Made by a program: the position numbers and the translations under genes
Notes under the pieces: generated by a model
Told to the model about the DNA's origin: nothing
The model's database searches: none
What the model saw: the letters and a program-made list of their open reading frames with translations, nothing else
From: an uncultured Phycisphaerales bacterium
Lineage (GTDB): Bacteria; Planctomycetota; Phycisphaerae; Tepidisphaerales; Tepidisphaeraceae
Length of the DNA: 33,977 nt
Reading direction: 5' to 3'
Assembly (NCBI GenBank): GCA_903871935.1
Contig: CAIQIQ010000117.1
Span: 1 to 33,977, forward strand
Part shown: one piece after another, positions 23,518 to 32,939 of the stretch
How positions within the stretch are numbered: position 1 is the stretch's first letter
Layout: each line of letters opens with the position of its first letter

Positions 23518-23921
23518 GCCAACCTGATACCCGGCTAGCACTGATCGGCTATTGGCTTGAGAAATCCGCCTTGGCTCTGGCGGCTGCCGAAAGAGAGCGG
23601 GCCGCCGGCGATCTTTCTCTCGCGATCAACCGTGTTTACTACGCATGTTTCTACGCTGTATGCGCGGTTCTGTCGGCCGACGAAGTGCCCTATGGAAAAC
23701 ACTCGACAGTGCGAGTGGCTTTACATCAGCACTTGGTCAAGAAAGGTCGAATCGCTGCAACCTGAGGCTCGTTCTACAACCGGGCATTCGACGACCGTCA
23801 AGAGGCCGATTATGAAGCAGTGGCCGAGTTTGATGATGCTACGGTAAGAGATCGAATCGCCAGGGCCGGAGACTTCATCGCGGAACTGAATCGGCTCGCA
23901 ACGGGCGGGGCCAAGCCATGA
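23514..23921 (+). pseudogene. HEPN-domain toxin with an in-frame TGA (truncated or inactivated)
   Basis: From ATG at 23514 (overlapping the MNT stop) the frame encodes a UPF0332-type HEPN start: SLAINRVYYACFYAVCAVLS, then YGKHSTVRVALHQHLVKKG, then RIAAT and TGA at 23763-23765 (codon 84). In the same frame, without any shift, GSFYNRAFDDRQEADYEAV and a C-terminal helix continue for 51 codons to TGA at 23919. The continuation matches what normally follows in the family, so one base change has split a gene of about 135 codons. TGA is used as a normal stop elsewhere in the window, so recoding is unlikely. The truncated product lacks the last helices; it may be inactive. Confidence 0.8.
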
Positions 23922-24458
23922 TCTCTTAAGGCGACGGCTCGCCCCCTCCCTCCTCTTCCCTTCTCCGTGGCGTTCGTGGTGCCGTGAGCGGTACGGAGTT
24001 TACCCGCCGTGGCGGGCGGGCGTGAGACATCTCTCCTTCACATGCACTGCTGCGCTTTGCGCGCGCAGGCGCGCACCGCGACTTACAGCAATCTTTCCAG
24101 ATTCCTCGACCCCGACCCCCAAAAACCAATGGGAAATTGCAAATCCGCCCCCAGAGTGGTGCGCTATGTGCGCACAAAGCGCGACACCGCCTGTATAGGT
24201 AGAGGCCCTTGCGCGCCTATCGCTATTTGACAACCGAATACACTCCGCGACCTGCCAAACAGGCAGTGAACCAAAGTGGAACTAGACGAATGTCCTTCTG
24301 TCTTCTGACTTCTCTCCATCCTGCGCACCTCTGCCATCTTCAGTGATCCAGATCGGCGATCGCCGCAGACTGCGCACTCGATCTTGAGCATCTTCGATCT
24401 GCCCTTCGTGCGTTCGTTTTCACTTTGCGCTTTCCGATATCCGCTCTTCTCCCGGGAG

Positions 24459-24467
24459 TTATCCACA
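24459..24467 (+). promoter_or_regulatory. DnaA box 1
   Basis: Exact TTATCCACA, the high-affinity DnaA consensus, followed by ACC. It is in the same orientation as the second box, 116 bases away. Confidence 0.55.
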
Positions 24468-24574
24468 ACCACTCCGAACCTGCGCACCTCCTCCCCCAAT
24501 CTCCACCTAACCGCTTGTCTCCGCGGCACTTACCGTATAGGGGGTACCCCGCCGGGAACCTGCGCGCCTGTTAC

Positions 24575-24583
24575 TTATCCACA
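24575..24583 (+). promoter_or_regulatory. DnaA box 2
   Basis: Exact TTATCCACA followed by ACC, 44 bases from the end of the transporter gene. Both boxes lie near a CTGCGC word. Confidence 0.55.
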
Positions 24584-24626
24584 ACCGCCCACAGGCCATC
24601 GACCCCTGTGGCGTCGGCTGCCCGGC

Positions 24627-26816
24627 TCATCCGCCTGTCGCTCCGGACGCGGCGAGCTTGCGGTTAGCCCACCAGACCAATATCCGCACCACGGCGACTA
24701 TAAGCATGATCGCACCAATCGACGGCACGATGATATTGATCCTCGCCGTTCCCGGCAGCCATCCCACGACGCCTGCAAACGCCAACACGAAACCGACGCC
24801 TGCGAATGCGACCGGATACAGTGGCGGCAACGGCACATCTTCCGAGGCAATCGGCGGCGTATAGTCCTTATCCCCGCCCAGCATCTTCCATTGGCGATAC
24901 ATCAGAATCAGGAAAAACCCGCCTGGTATCTGCCATGCCAGTGTCCAGACCGCAACCCATGTATAGCGCCACTCGCCCAGCCACGGCTCCAGCGCGCCGA
25001 TAAACCGCCCGGCCAGCACACTGCCAAAGATCATCGCAAATGCCCGCACCATGGCGTTGGCCGAGCAGAATTGCCCGTACCGATCCTTGGGCAGCAGCCG
25101 CATATACATCGGAAGCTCCGCCGCGCCGTTGATCGCGCCAAACGGCATGAAGATCAGCGATGTCGCCAGCATGTAGATCAGGTTTCCCTGCGGATGCCAT
25201 GTGTTGAAATCAACAAACACCCACGCGCATTGGCTCACCACACCAATCAAGCTCCACATATACGATGCGTAATACACGCGCACCGGATGCCACCGGTCGG
25301 CTATCCAGCCCGCCGGATACTGCATCAGCAGCCCAATAAAGCCCGTCAGAGCGCCCATCCGCCCGAGGTCCGACATGCTCATATGCAGGACGTTCACATT
25401 GCGGATCGTTCCAAACGTGCCTGCCGCCAGCCCGCACATGAAGTAACAGGTGTTGGTAAGATAAAAGTACCAGTAGAGCTTGTGACAGAAACACTCGCGG
25501 GCGTATGTACGCACCGACTCACGGGAAGTCTCAAGCCAGCTCTTGGCCCGCGGCGCCATGGGCTCGGGCGGAGGATACCCGCCTTCACGCAGGAAAATCA
25601 CCATCACCAGGAAGCCCACCGTATATGCAATGCCGGTGATCACGAAGATCATGGAGAAGTGGGTCATCGCGTGAGGAAATATCCACTCATTGTATGCCAT
25701 GCCGGCTGCCGTTCCCACGATGCGGAAGAACGACATAAACCGCGAGAGATGCGTCGACGGCACCACGTCGTTGAACAGATACCAATAGACGGTATTGACG
25801 AAGATATTGGCAAAATCCCAGCAGATGATGAGGACACCCAGGACAGCGATCGCCATACTCGACGAACTGATCGTAAAGCCCATTATGGTTGCATGATCAG
25901 CGCCATGGGTTAGAAGCTTGGTCAGCGGCTCGTACAGGCCAATGCCGACAAGGAACAAACCGACCAGTGGAGTGGACCAGAACAGATAGGGCATGCGACG
26001 ACCGAATCGCGTACGCGTTCGGTCAGACTTGGTGCTGACCCACGGAGCCAGCATGAACGCTACCGAATACGCCACCGTCTTGCTCAAGACCGCGTTGGTG
26101 ACATCGCTTGCCCCCATATTGCTCAGTTTCAAGGGCAGAATGCCCGGGACGGCGCCGTCCAGCAACGTAAAGATGAAATCGCCCCACAGCAGCCAGACAA
26201 AAACCATCACAAGCCCAAAGCCCGTGTACTTCAGCGTTCCAACCGAGTACTCCGGATTGCTGGCGCGCCCCCAATCCCCCAGCGTGCCTCTGCCAAAGAA
26301 ACCGTTGGTCTTTCGGTTCGTCAGGGCTCCGATCATCAGGCATGACAGCGCGAACGGCCAAAGAAGCCACAGCAACTGCGCAAACCCCGTCGAACCAAGC
26401 TGCTGCGCCTCCGGCAGCACTGGATGCAGCAGTCGCCACAACTCTGGTCCATTAAACCACCCCGCCCCAACCAAGACGCACCCCCAGTAGATCCATGCCG
26501 CGAACACGCTCCCCCAACGCCGTTTCCAGATCAAGACCGCACTGGCAATGCCCAATGCGCCCAAGGCAACGCCGCCGAGCCCCCACACGAAGTTCTCGGC
26601 CGCCGTCATGATCTCAGTGAGCGTGCCTTCCGTAAACGCACGGAGGAACCTCTCAAAGCCCAGGCGCCCGACATAGACGCCGTGCGGGATACTCGCCAGG
26701 ATTAACAGCCAAAGCGACCACGGGATCTCGTTCTGCGACCCGGAAGGATCGTAGCCCGGCACATTCCGCTGGTTTCCGGAATCAGAATTCGCCGCCTGAT
26801 TTTGGGAAGGATTCAC
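24627..26816 (-). CDS. MFS transporter with extra N-terminal membrane segment (GPH/sugar-like)
   Basis: A 729-residue polytopic protein, longer than the usual 400-500 of the superfamily. About four hydrophobic segments (residues 33-165) precede the MFS core, which starts near 190. The motif SDRTRTRFGRRMPYL at about 264-280 is the cytoplasmic loop motif of GPH-type sugar:cation symporters, and about twelve helices follow. It probably imports a sugar released by the glycosidase encoded upstream on the same strand. The start is GTG at 26816 with GAGG nine bases upstream; there is no nearby ATG. A short Gln/Asn/Ser-rich tail precedes the first helix. Confidence 0.82.
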   Translation of the reverse strand: MNPSQNQAANSDSGNQRNVPGYDPSGSQNEIPWSLWLLILASIPHGVYVGRLGFERFLRAFTEGTLTEIMTAAENFVWGLGGVALGALGIASAVLIWKRRWGSVFAAWIYWGCVLVGAGWFNGPELWRLLHPVLPEAQQLGSTGFAQLLWLLWPFALSCLMIGALTNRKTNGFFGRGTLGDWGRASNPEYSVGTLKYTGFGLVMVFVWLLWGDFIFTLLDGAVPGILPLKLSNMGASDVTNAVLSKTVAYSVAFMLAPWVSTKSDRTRTRFGRRMPYLFWSTPLVGLFLVGIGLYEPLTKLLTHGADHATIMGFTISSSSMAIAVLGVLIICWDFANIFVNTVYWYLFNDVVPSTHLSRFMSFFRIVGTAAGMAYNEWIFPHAMTHFSMIFVITGIAYTVGFLVMVIFLREGGYPPPEPMAPRAKSWLETSRESVRTYARECFCHKLYWYFYLTNTCYFMCGLAAGTFGTIRNVNVLHMSMSDLGRMGALTGFIGLLMQYPAGWIADRWHPVRVYYASYMWSLIGVVSQCAWVFVDFNTWHPQGNLIYMLATSLIFMPFGAINGAAELPMYMRLLPKDRYGQFCSANAMVRAFAMIFGSVLAGRFIGALEPWLGEWRYTWVAVWTLAWQIPGGFFLILMYRQWKMLGGDKDYTPPIASEDVPLPPLYPVAFAGVGFVLAFAGVVGWLPGTARINIIVPSIGAIMLIVAVVRILVWWANRKLAASGATGG

Positions 26817-27145
26817 TGTAAATCGCCTCGATTAGTTTGGACAAAACCGCCTTCAGATATACGCCATCGCGAGCATGGCCGTTGTCCGGCGACAGGCCAC
26901 AAGGAGGAATGAGCCACTGATGCGCTTGTCGCTTCTCTCCGCGGCTTCATTCTTTGCTCTATGTGCATCGATTCACCACACATCGTCCGGCCCAAGCCCT
27001 GCTTTGCTGACATGACAGCCGTCCAACATCGCTAGACGGCTGACTTCTGGGCACGTCTTAAGCCCTTCGCAGCCACTATTGTTACATTCTCACAGCGTTT
27101 ATACAAACACGGATTCAGCGCAGCGATTCCACAACCTTTGAATCG
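26817..27145. other. 329-base gap between glycosidase and transporter
   Basis: No gene is supported. It contains a hairpin at 27016-27042 and one overlapping the glycosidase stop (AGCGATTC/GAATCGCT, 27122-27147). A transporter promoter may lie here, but no strong -35/-10 pair is visible. Confidence 0.5.
27016..27042. promoter_or_regulatory. Inverted repeat upstream of the transporter gene
   Basis: CAGCCGTC (27016-27023), 11-base spacer, GACGGCTG (27035-27042), a perfect 8-base match. There is no T-tract on either side, so an operator is as likely as a terminator. Confidence 0.4.
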
Positions 27146-29479
27146 CTATTGTCGCCGCTGCACTACCTGAGGCAGCACCGGCGGCTGGTCGCTCAGCCAC
27201 CAGGCATTGGTGCGCAACGGCTGCGTCTCGATCGTGAACTCGCTAACTGGGTCAGTTGCCACCGGCTTCAAGCCGTTGAGCAGGTCATACACCCGGCTTA
27301 GCCTGGGAAGAAGGATGGTCTTTGCCCCGCCACGGTCACGGGTCTGCAGTACCACCATGTTGCTATTGGCATAGATGATATCATCGCCAGTCAGGTACAG
27401 GTGCACCCCCGCGAACCTCGCCATGGCCCTCAAGAACTCCGAAGGAGCCGCCACCACACCGGCATAAACCGACGTCCATTCCGGGAACTGCTTATAGGCC
27501 AGCCCCACATAGTACGCGTTGCCATCCTCGCCCAGCGGCGCGGTCCGTCCCGTAGACGTCTCGGCAGCGGGTTGCAGGCCCTCCAAGGCATACCACCCGG
27601 CCGTCACGCTCTCCTTATCCTCCACGGCGAAAACCGGCGCAATGCGCGTCACCGGAGGAAACGTCCGGCCATTGGCGGTCATCCGGTAGAACTGGCCAAA
27701 GATATATCCCGGCGGCAACAACCCCGTCAGCTTGTTATTGGTATCCGGAACGATCACGGTCGCCGCGACTCGCTGATCGTACCGGCCAAAATTAATACCC
27801 GTCAGTTCGGTCATATTCTTCACCGAAAGCGCCGGGCTGCGGTCCTCATTGATGAAGCCCGAGCCGTGCAGCCACAGAATCGTCCGCTTGTTGGCCTTCA
27901 GGCGATCCAACACCTTGCGCTGGGCATCGTTCAGACGATAACAATCAAGGACCAGGATCAGCTTGTAGCGATCCAGCGGGAAATCAGCCCGTCCCACATC
28001 ATCCTGCAGCCAGATGTCATAGGGTGCGCCGATGTTGCCCATCTCCGACATGATCTCGCGATGTTCCAGGTTGCGCTGCAGGCGATTGTCGCCGCGCGTC
28101 AGATACTTCGAGTTCTCATCCACCAGCACCGCGATCTCCGCAACCGGCTTCACCTTCGCCTGGATGTTCAGCATGCCGATGCGTTGAAGTTGCTCAAAGG
28201 CGTCGAAGTACCGTTTCTCGTTGCCAAACCACTTAGACTGGAAATCCCAGGCCCAGCCCATGGTTCCCTTGGTCATGTCGTGCAGCAGATCGCGCTGGTA
28301 CGTTGTGATGGTATCCTGAACCACCTTGTCCGAGGGCTGCGAGGCCGAACCCCGGCCGCCGCCATAGATGCGCAGGTCTTCCTCGACAATGAACAGCTTG
28401 TTGCGGGCGTTGACCGAATCAATAATGGTGTGGATCGGCAGGTGGTCGCGCAGATGACGCATGTCGTACGCCGGCGGGCCGGCAAAGAAATCGAGATAAG
28501 GGCTGTCAAATATCCGTGCGATTCCACAGGAGGTCTTGCCATCGTCCATCAGCGGCTCATGGAAAGCGCCGCACAGCAGATTGGGATCAAGCTCCTTGGC
28601 GGCCTTGCCCATGGCGATCATGCGATCGGCGATCTCATTGGCCTGGGTCTTCCAGAAATCACTAATGGCCAGTGAGGTGCCTTTGTGCGGATCGAAAAAG
28701 TCGCCCACATCGGGTGTCAGGCTCAAGTCCGCGTTGGGAAATTGCAGCGTCTCAAACGTCAACCCCGCTTGACCATAGGCCTTGGCCAGTGCTTCATCGG
28801 TCTTGTAAACGCTGCGGGCGTAGTCACGGTAGGCCCGCAACATGGCCGGGCCGGTATCGGCATGATCGATAAAGCGTTTGCCTCCCGTAAACGCAAACCA
28901 CTCCTGCGCAGCCCCGCCTTCAAAGAATAAGCCGATCACTCGATCGCGCCGCGGATAGGTCTTCAGGAATTCCACGTAGCGCTTGACCATGCCCACCGCC
29001 TCGGCCTCAAACTTCCGCGAAGCCAGCGAATACTCAGCCGTCGGCGCTGATCCAGGCGCCATCGGCCCCAGCGGCTTGCCATTTTGCCACTGCAACTCAT
29101 CAGGATTCTCCTTCGCCCACTGTGGCGAGCACGCCGCGAAGAATCCCAGAACCACCAGCGTGCGATCATTAAAGTCCAGAATCATATCCAGGCGGCGGCG
29201 CACCTCGGCGAAATGTTCATCCCACGTCTTATTCCAATCCACCAGATGCGTCATCACAAACAGCCGCACGCCCGAATCCGCGAACTGTTTCATATACGCC
29301 GCATCATCATGGATGCGGTTGCGGTAGATGAGCATGGGCACCGGCTCACCCCCGTAATAAAGCCGCGGCATCCCATTTTCACTGCGAATCTGAGCCTTTG
29401 GCGGATTCGTCTGGGCAACCAGAGAACCACAAAAGATCAGGCAGATCAGCACCGTGAGTACTGCACGCAATAGTTTCAT
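27146..29479 (-). CDS. Secreted GH42-like glycoside hydrolase (beta-galactosidase-like)
   Basis: A 777-residue protein with signal peptide [19 protein letters not shown] (cleavage near 22). The catalytic barrel spans about 40-450. Candidate catalytic glutamates are E187 in [13 protein letters not shown] (acid/base position) and E366 or E367 in [14 protein letters not shown] (nucleophile position), where clan GH-A families carry theirs. A GH42-type second domain follows (about 475-620: [20 protein letters not shown], then [20 protein letters not shown]), then a beta-rich tail. It would cleave a beta-glycoside outside the cytoplasm and feed the MFS transporter downstream. Its ATG overlaps the queC stop in ATGA, which fixes the start. 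Family is by eye; a related beta-glycosidase family is possible. Confidence 0.75.
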   Translation of the reverse strand: MKLLRAVLTVLICLIFCGSLVAQTNPPKAQIRSENGMPRLYYGGEPVPMLIYRNRIHDDAAYMKQFADSGVRLFVMTHLVDWNKTWDEHFAEVRRRLDMILDFNDRTLVVLGFFAACSPQWAKENPDELQWQNGKPLGPMAPGSAPTAEYSLASRKFEAEAVGMVKRYVEFLKTYPRRDRVIGLFFEGGAAQEWFAFTGGKRFIDHADTGPAMLRAYRDYARSVYKTDEALAKAYGQAGLTFETLQFPNADLSLTPDVGDFFDPHKGTSLAISDFWKTQANEIADRMIAMGKAAKELDPNLLCGAFHEPLMDDGKTSCGIARIFDSPYLDFFAGPPAYDMRHLRDHLPIHTIIDSVNARNKLFIVEEDLRIYGGGRGSASQPSDKVVQDTITTYQRDLLHDMTKGTMGWAWDFQSKWFGNEKRYFDAFEQLQRIGMLNIQAKVKPVAEIAVLVDENSKYLTRGDNRLQRNLEHREIMSEMGNIGAPYDIWLQDDVGRADFPLDRYKLILVLDCYRLNDAQRKVLDRLKANKRTILWLHGSGFINEDRSPALSVKNMTELTGINFGRYDQRVAATVIVPDTNNKLTGLLPPGYIFGQFYRMTANGRTFPPVTRIAPVFAVEDKESVTAGWYALEGLQPAAETSTGRTAPLGEDGNAYYVGLAYKQFPEWTSVYAGVVAAPSEFLRAMARFAGVHLYLTGDDIIYANSNMVVLQTRDRGGAKTILLPRLSRVYDLLNGLKPVATDPVSEFTIETQPLRTNAWWLSDQPPVLPQVVQRRQ

Positions 29480-30183
29480 AGTCTCTTTCGATTGGAGTAT
29501 GCCGCCGGATCTTTCATCCCGTTCTCGGTGAACCCTTTCAGCCGCAGCAAGCAGGCGTCGCACTGCCCGCAAGCCTGTCCCTGCGGATTTGGGTCATAAC
29601 AACTGCTGCTCAAGCCATAGTCGACGCCCAACTCCAAACCTTTGCGGATGATCTGGGCTTTGGTCAGCCGAATCAGCGGCGTATGGATCAGCAAGCGTTG
29701 CTTCCCCTCCACGCCGGCCCGCGTTGCCAGGTTCGCCATCTGCTGATACGCCCCGATATATTCCGGCCGGCAGTCGGGATACCCGCTGTAGTCCAGGGCA
29801 TTCACGCCGATGAAGATATCACTGGACCCAAGCACCTCCGCCCATGCCAGAGCGAAGGAGAGGAAGATGGTATTGCGCGCAGGAACGTAAGTGATGGGTA
29901 TGTCCGTGCCCATCTCAGCGGAGGATCGACCTTTAGGGACAGGGATATCGCTGGTCAGGGCAGATCCGCCAAAGGCACGCAGGTCGATATCAGCGGTGAT
30001 GTGCTGCTCGACCCCAATGGCCTTTGCCACCTTCTGCGCTGCGGCCAACTCCGCCACATGCCGCTGCCCATAGCGGAAGCTCATCGCATAGCATGCATAA
30101 CCTTCCGCTCGCGCGATCGCCAATACCGTGGCCGAGTCCAGGCCGCCGCTCAGGAGCACAACCGCTTTCTTCTGCAGGTCCAT
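29476..30183 (-). CDS. queC: 7-cyano-7-deazaguanine synthase QueC
   Basis: A 235-residue enzyme that converts 7-carboxy-7-deazaguanine to preQ0 with ATP and ammonia, on the queuosine pathway. It has the PP-loop motif SGGLDS at residues 12-17, the family sequence [18 protein letters not shown], and the zinc site C195, C205, C208, C211 near the end. Length is typical. The start [17 protein letters not shown] is chosen because longer frames run back towards the tRNA. No other queuosine genes are in the window. It overlaps the glycosidase gene by four bases and lies 83 bases after tRNA-Cys. Confidence 0.94.
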   Translation of the reverse strand: MDLQKKAVVLLSGGLDSATVLAIARAEGYACYAMSFRYGQRHVAELAAAQKVAKAIGVEQHITADIDLRAFGGSALTSDIPVPKGRSSAEMGTDIPITYVPARNTIFLSFALAWAEVLGSSDIFIGVNALDYSGYPDCRPEYIGAYQQMANLATRAGVEGKQRLLIHTPLIRLTKAQIIRKGLELGVDYGLSSSCYDPNPQGQACGQCDACLLRLKGFTENGMKDPAAYSNRKRL

Positions 30184-30266
30184 AGGATGCCAAGCATAGC
30201 CACATCGCGGGCATTTGGCAGGGGAAGATGAGCGCAGAAGCCGCATCAACGGCGCTGAAGTGGAAG

Positions 30267-30340
30267 AGGCCGGAGTGGGATTCGAACCCACGACTCGCGG
30301 ATTTGCAATCCGCTCCCTTAGACCACTTGGGTATCCGGCC
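30267..30340 (-). tRNA. tRNA-Cys (GCA)
   Basis: The minus strand folds as a 74-base tRNA: acceptor GGCCGGA (30340-30334) pairs with TCCGGCC (30274-30268), discriminator T, anticodon loop TTGCAAA with anticodon GCA, and T-arm GTGGGTTCGAATCCCAC. The U-type discriminator is the Cys identity base. The 3' CCA is not encoded. Confidence 0.95.
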
Positions 30341-30429
30341 GAAGCGACGCGATACTAGCGGGATTCCACAGGTGAGGCAAGCAGGCATTGCTGCGTCCAT
30401 CGCAAGCGGCCGAGAGAAATCGGATGGGG

Positions 30430-30466
30430 AAAAACCGAGGCGGCAGGAGCCAAAGCTCCTGCCGCC
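30430..30466 (-). terminator. Strong intrinsic terminator of the glutamine synthetase gene
   Basis: A perfect 12-base stem GGCGGCAGGAGC/GCTCCTGCCGCC (30439-30450 and 30455-30466) with a four-base loop. On the minus strand it is followed after TCGG by five T (30434-30430). It lies 30 bases past the stop codon. Confidence 0.88.
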
Positions 30467-30495
30467 TGATGAATAGTAACTCAATGCAAACGCCG

Positions 30496-32682
30496 TTAGC
30501 GGCTCAAGAACAGCATTTCACGGTACGTTGGCAGCGGCCAGAGATCGTCGGCGATCATCGTCTCGATCTTATCACCGGTCTTGCGCAACTCGCCCATGGC
30601 CGCGAACACCTTGTCACGGGCGTACTTGGCATGATCATACACCTCACCCTCGACATGGTGACTGCATGCTTTCTCCAGGGCCGCCGTCTTTTTCTGGCAA
30701 TCAACGATCGCCTCGACCACGGCTTTGAGGGTCTCATACGCCGGGCTTTCGATGCCGGCGGCCTTGCCGCTGGCGACCGCCTGAGCCAACTCGGTCTGAT
30801 AGCGAATGGCCGAAGGAAGTATCATGGTCTTGGCCATCATCAGCATGGTGTTGGCTTCGATGGTGAGGGTCTTCACGTATGCCTCGGCAAAGATCACCGC
30901 GCGGCTTTCCAGTTCGCGCTTGGTATAGACTTTATACTTGGTGAACAGGTCGATCGTGCCCTTCTCGGTGATCAGCGGCAGGCAATCCACCGTATTCTTG
31001 AGGTTGGGCAACCCGCGCTTCTCCGCTTCCTTGTGCCACTCCTCGGTATAGTTGTCACCGTTGAAGATGACATGCTTGCTCTCCTTGATGATCTTGGGAA
31101 GCATGTCCTGGATCGCGGTATTAAGCGTCTTGCCGCTCTTGATCGCCTTTTCCAGTTCCGTCGCCATGTAGTCCAGCGACTCGGCGACCATCGTGTTGAG
31201 GATGGTGTTCGCCCCGGCGGGGTTCTGCGAAGAACCAACCGCGCGGAACTCAAACTTGTTGCCGGTGAATGCAAACGGGCTGGTGCGGTTGCGGTCGCCG
31301 GCATCCCGAGGCAACTTGGGCAAAACCGACACGCCGGTTTCAAACATTCCGCCTGCCTTGCTGGTCTTGGCAGCGCCCTTTTCGATCTGCTCGACAACGT
31401 CGGTGAGCTGCGAGCCGAGGAAGACGCTCATAATGGCCGGCGGCGCTTCATTCGCGCCCAGGCGGTGATCATTGGAAGCGCCGCAGACGCTCAGACGCAG
31501 CAGGCCGCCGTAGCGGGCAACCGCCCGAATGCAGGCAGCGCAGAAGATCAGGAACTGGGCGTTATCGTGCGGCGTGTCGCCGGGATTGAGCAGGTTCTCA
31601 CCCGTATCCGTCGACATCGACCAGTTGTTGTGCTTGCCCGAGCCGTTGATGCCGGCGAAGGGCTTCTCATGCAGCAGGCAAGCCATGCCGTACTTCTCGG
31701 CCGTCTTGCGCAGGATCTCCATCGTCATCATCTGATGATCGACGGCAAGGTTGGACAGTTCAAAGATCGGAGCCAGCTCATACTGAGCCGGAGCCACTTC
31801 ATTATGCCGGGTCTTGGCTGGGATACCCAGCTTCATGCACTCATGCTCGACCTCGGCCATGATCGCGACCACGCGCTCGGGAATCGACGCGAAGTACTGA
31901 TCTTCCAACTCCTGTCCCTTGGGTGGCCTGGCGCCAAAGAGCGTCCGGCCGCAGTTGATGATGTCCGGGCGCAGAGCGATGAAGTGCTTGTCGATAAGGA
32001 AGTATTCCTGTTCGGTGCCCACGGTGGTGAAGACCTTGGTGGCTTCGGTGTTGCCGAACAGGCGCAGGATACGCAGGGCCTGGGTCGACAGAGCCTCCAT
32101 GGAACGCAGCAGCGGCGTCTTCTTGTCCAGGGCTTCGCCCGTCCAGGAAAGAAACGCGGTGGGGATCACCAGCGTAGCGCCATTGGGCTGCTCAAGAATA
32201 AAGGCGGGGCTGGTCGGGTCCCAGGCGGTATAGCCGCGCGCTTCAAACGTGGCGCGAAGGCCGCCGGACGGGAAGCTCGAAGCATCGGGCTCGCCCTTGA
32301 TCAGTTCCTTACCCGAGAACTCAGCGGCCGTACCGCTGCCGCCGTCGGGTCCGAAAAAGCTGTCATGCTTCTCGGCCGTGGCGCCGGTCATGGGCTGGAA
32401 CCAGTGGCAGTAGTGGGTTGCCCCCTTCTCAATTGCCCAGTCGCGCATGGCCGCGGCAACAGAGTCAGCAATACCTGGGTCAAGCGGCTGGCCGAGCTTG
32501 ATGGTCTTCTGCAGTGCCTTGAACACCGGCTTAGGCAGTCGGGCTTTCTGCACATCTTCATTGAAGACGTTGCACCCGTAGATGCTCTTACACGAGATCT
32601 CGCGGTAGTTGAGGCGGTTCAGAACCACCTTGCTGGCCACGAGCGCCGAAATCGTTTCCTGACGGGAAGTCGCTCCACCCAT
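30496..32682 (-). CDS. glnN: Glutamine synthetase type III
   Basis: A 728-residue enzyme, the usual size of GSIII, that makes glutamine from glutamate and ammonia with ATP. Family motifs are [57 protein letters not shown] and [19 protein letters not shown]. The N-terminus ([20 protein letters not shown]) is also typical of GSIII. GAGGAG lies eight bases before the ATG. The gene is monocistronic: a hairpin lies in its leader and a strong terminator follows. No P-II or ammonium transporter gene is in the window. Confidence 0.95.
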   Translation of the reverse strand: MGGATSRQETISALVASKVVLNRLNYREISCKSIYGCNVFNEDVQKARLPKPVFKALQKTIKLGQPLDPGIADSVAAAMRDWAIEKGATHYCHWFQPMTGATAEKHDSFFGPDGGSGTAAEFSGKELIKGEPDASSFPSGGLRATFEARGYTAWDPTSPAFILEQPNGATLVIPTAFLSWTGEALDKKTPLLRSMEALSTQALRILRLFGNTEATKVFTTVGTEQEYFLIDKHFIALRPDIINCGRTLFGARPPKGQELEDQYFASIPERVVAIMAEVEHECMKLGIPAKTRHNEVAPAQYELAPIFELSNLAVDHQMMTMEILRKTAEKYGMACLLHEKPFAGINGSGKHNNWSMSTDTGENLLNPGDTPHDNAQFLIFCAACIRAVARYGGLLRLSVCGASNDHRLGANEAPPAIMSVFLGSQLTDVVEQIEKGAAKTSKAGGMFETGVSVLPKLPRDAGDRNRTSPFAFTGNKFEFRAVGSSQNPAGANTILNTMVAESLDYMATELEKAIKSGKTLNTAIQDMLPKIIKESKHVIFNGDNYTEEWHKEAEKRGLPNLKNTVDCLPLITEKGTIDLFTKYKVYTKRELESRAVIFAEAYVKTLTIEANTMLMMAKTMILPSAIRYQTELAQAVASGKAAGIESPAYETLKAVVEAIVDCQKKTAALEKACSHHVEGEVYDHAKYARDKVFAAMGELRKTGDKIETMIADDLWPLPTYREMLFLSR

Positions 32683-32717
32683 AGCTGGATCTCCTCTTCT
32701 TTAAAACGCTGATTACT

Positions 32718-32738
32718 CCCGCTCGATGAGCGAGCGGG
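32718..32738. promoter_or_regulatory. Hairpin in the leader of the glutamine synthetase gene
   Basis: CCCGCTCG-ATGAG-CGAGCGGG, a perfect 8-base stem 36 bases upstream of the glnN ATG. On the plus strand it is followed by TTT only, so it could be a weak terminator for the opposite strand or a leader control element. Confidence 0.45.
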
Positions 32739-32939
32739 TTTGCTGGTAAAGCCATTGCCGAATTGTCCCGCCCACCGAGGCGGAATAGTTATATTGCCTG
32801 CACTAGCAAACCGTGTGCAATGTTCATTCTACCGGGTTTTTTACGCATCAGGTCGCTGCGATGTGCGCAGTCAGCGCGCAACTCGCGGAATACCGCTCAG
32901 GTATTGCCTACAAAACAGGCATATCCATGGCCAGGCAGA

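Larger units (their letters stand above)
23922..24626. other. 705-base non-coding stretch with two DnaA boxes
   Basis: No credible gene is visible; open frames here are short and low-complexity. Visible items are a hairpin CCCGCC-GT-GGCGGG near 24003, the 10-base palindrome GGGGTACCCC at about 24541, repeated CTGCGCACCT-like words, and two perfect DnaA boxes at 24459 and 24575. It separates the plus-strand TA remnant from the 3' end of the minus-strand transporter. Confidence 0.6.

Noticed and set aside
23763..23765. TGA in the HEPN gene read as tryptophan or selenocysteine
   Set aside because: TGA ends many genes here through ATGA overlaps, and no selenocysteine-type hairpin was seen after it.
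24000..24530. Short open frames in the 705-base gap
   Set aside because: Low-complexity, no ribosome sites, and no resemblance to known proteins.
24459..24583. Calling the DnaA-box region an origin of replication
   Set aside because: Only two boxes, no clear AT-rich unwinding region, and no skew data; kept as a finding only.
30388..32712. 774-codon plus-strand open frame opposite glutamine synthetase
   Set aside because: It runs through the tail of the terminator and the whole antisense strand of glnN and has the composition of an antisense frame.
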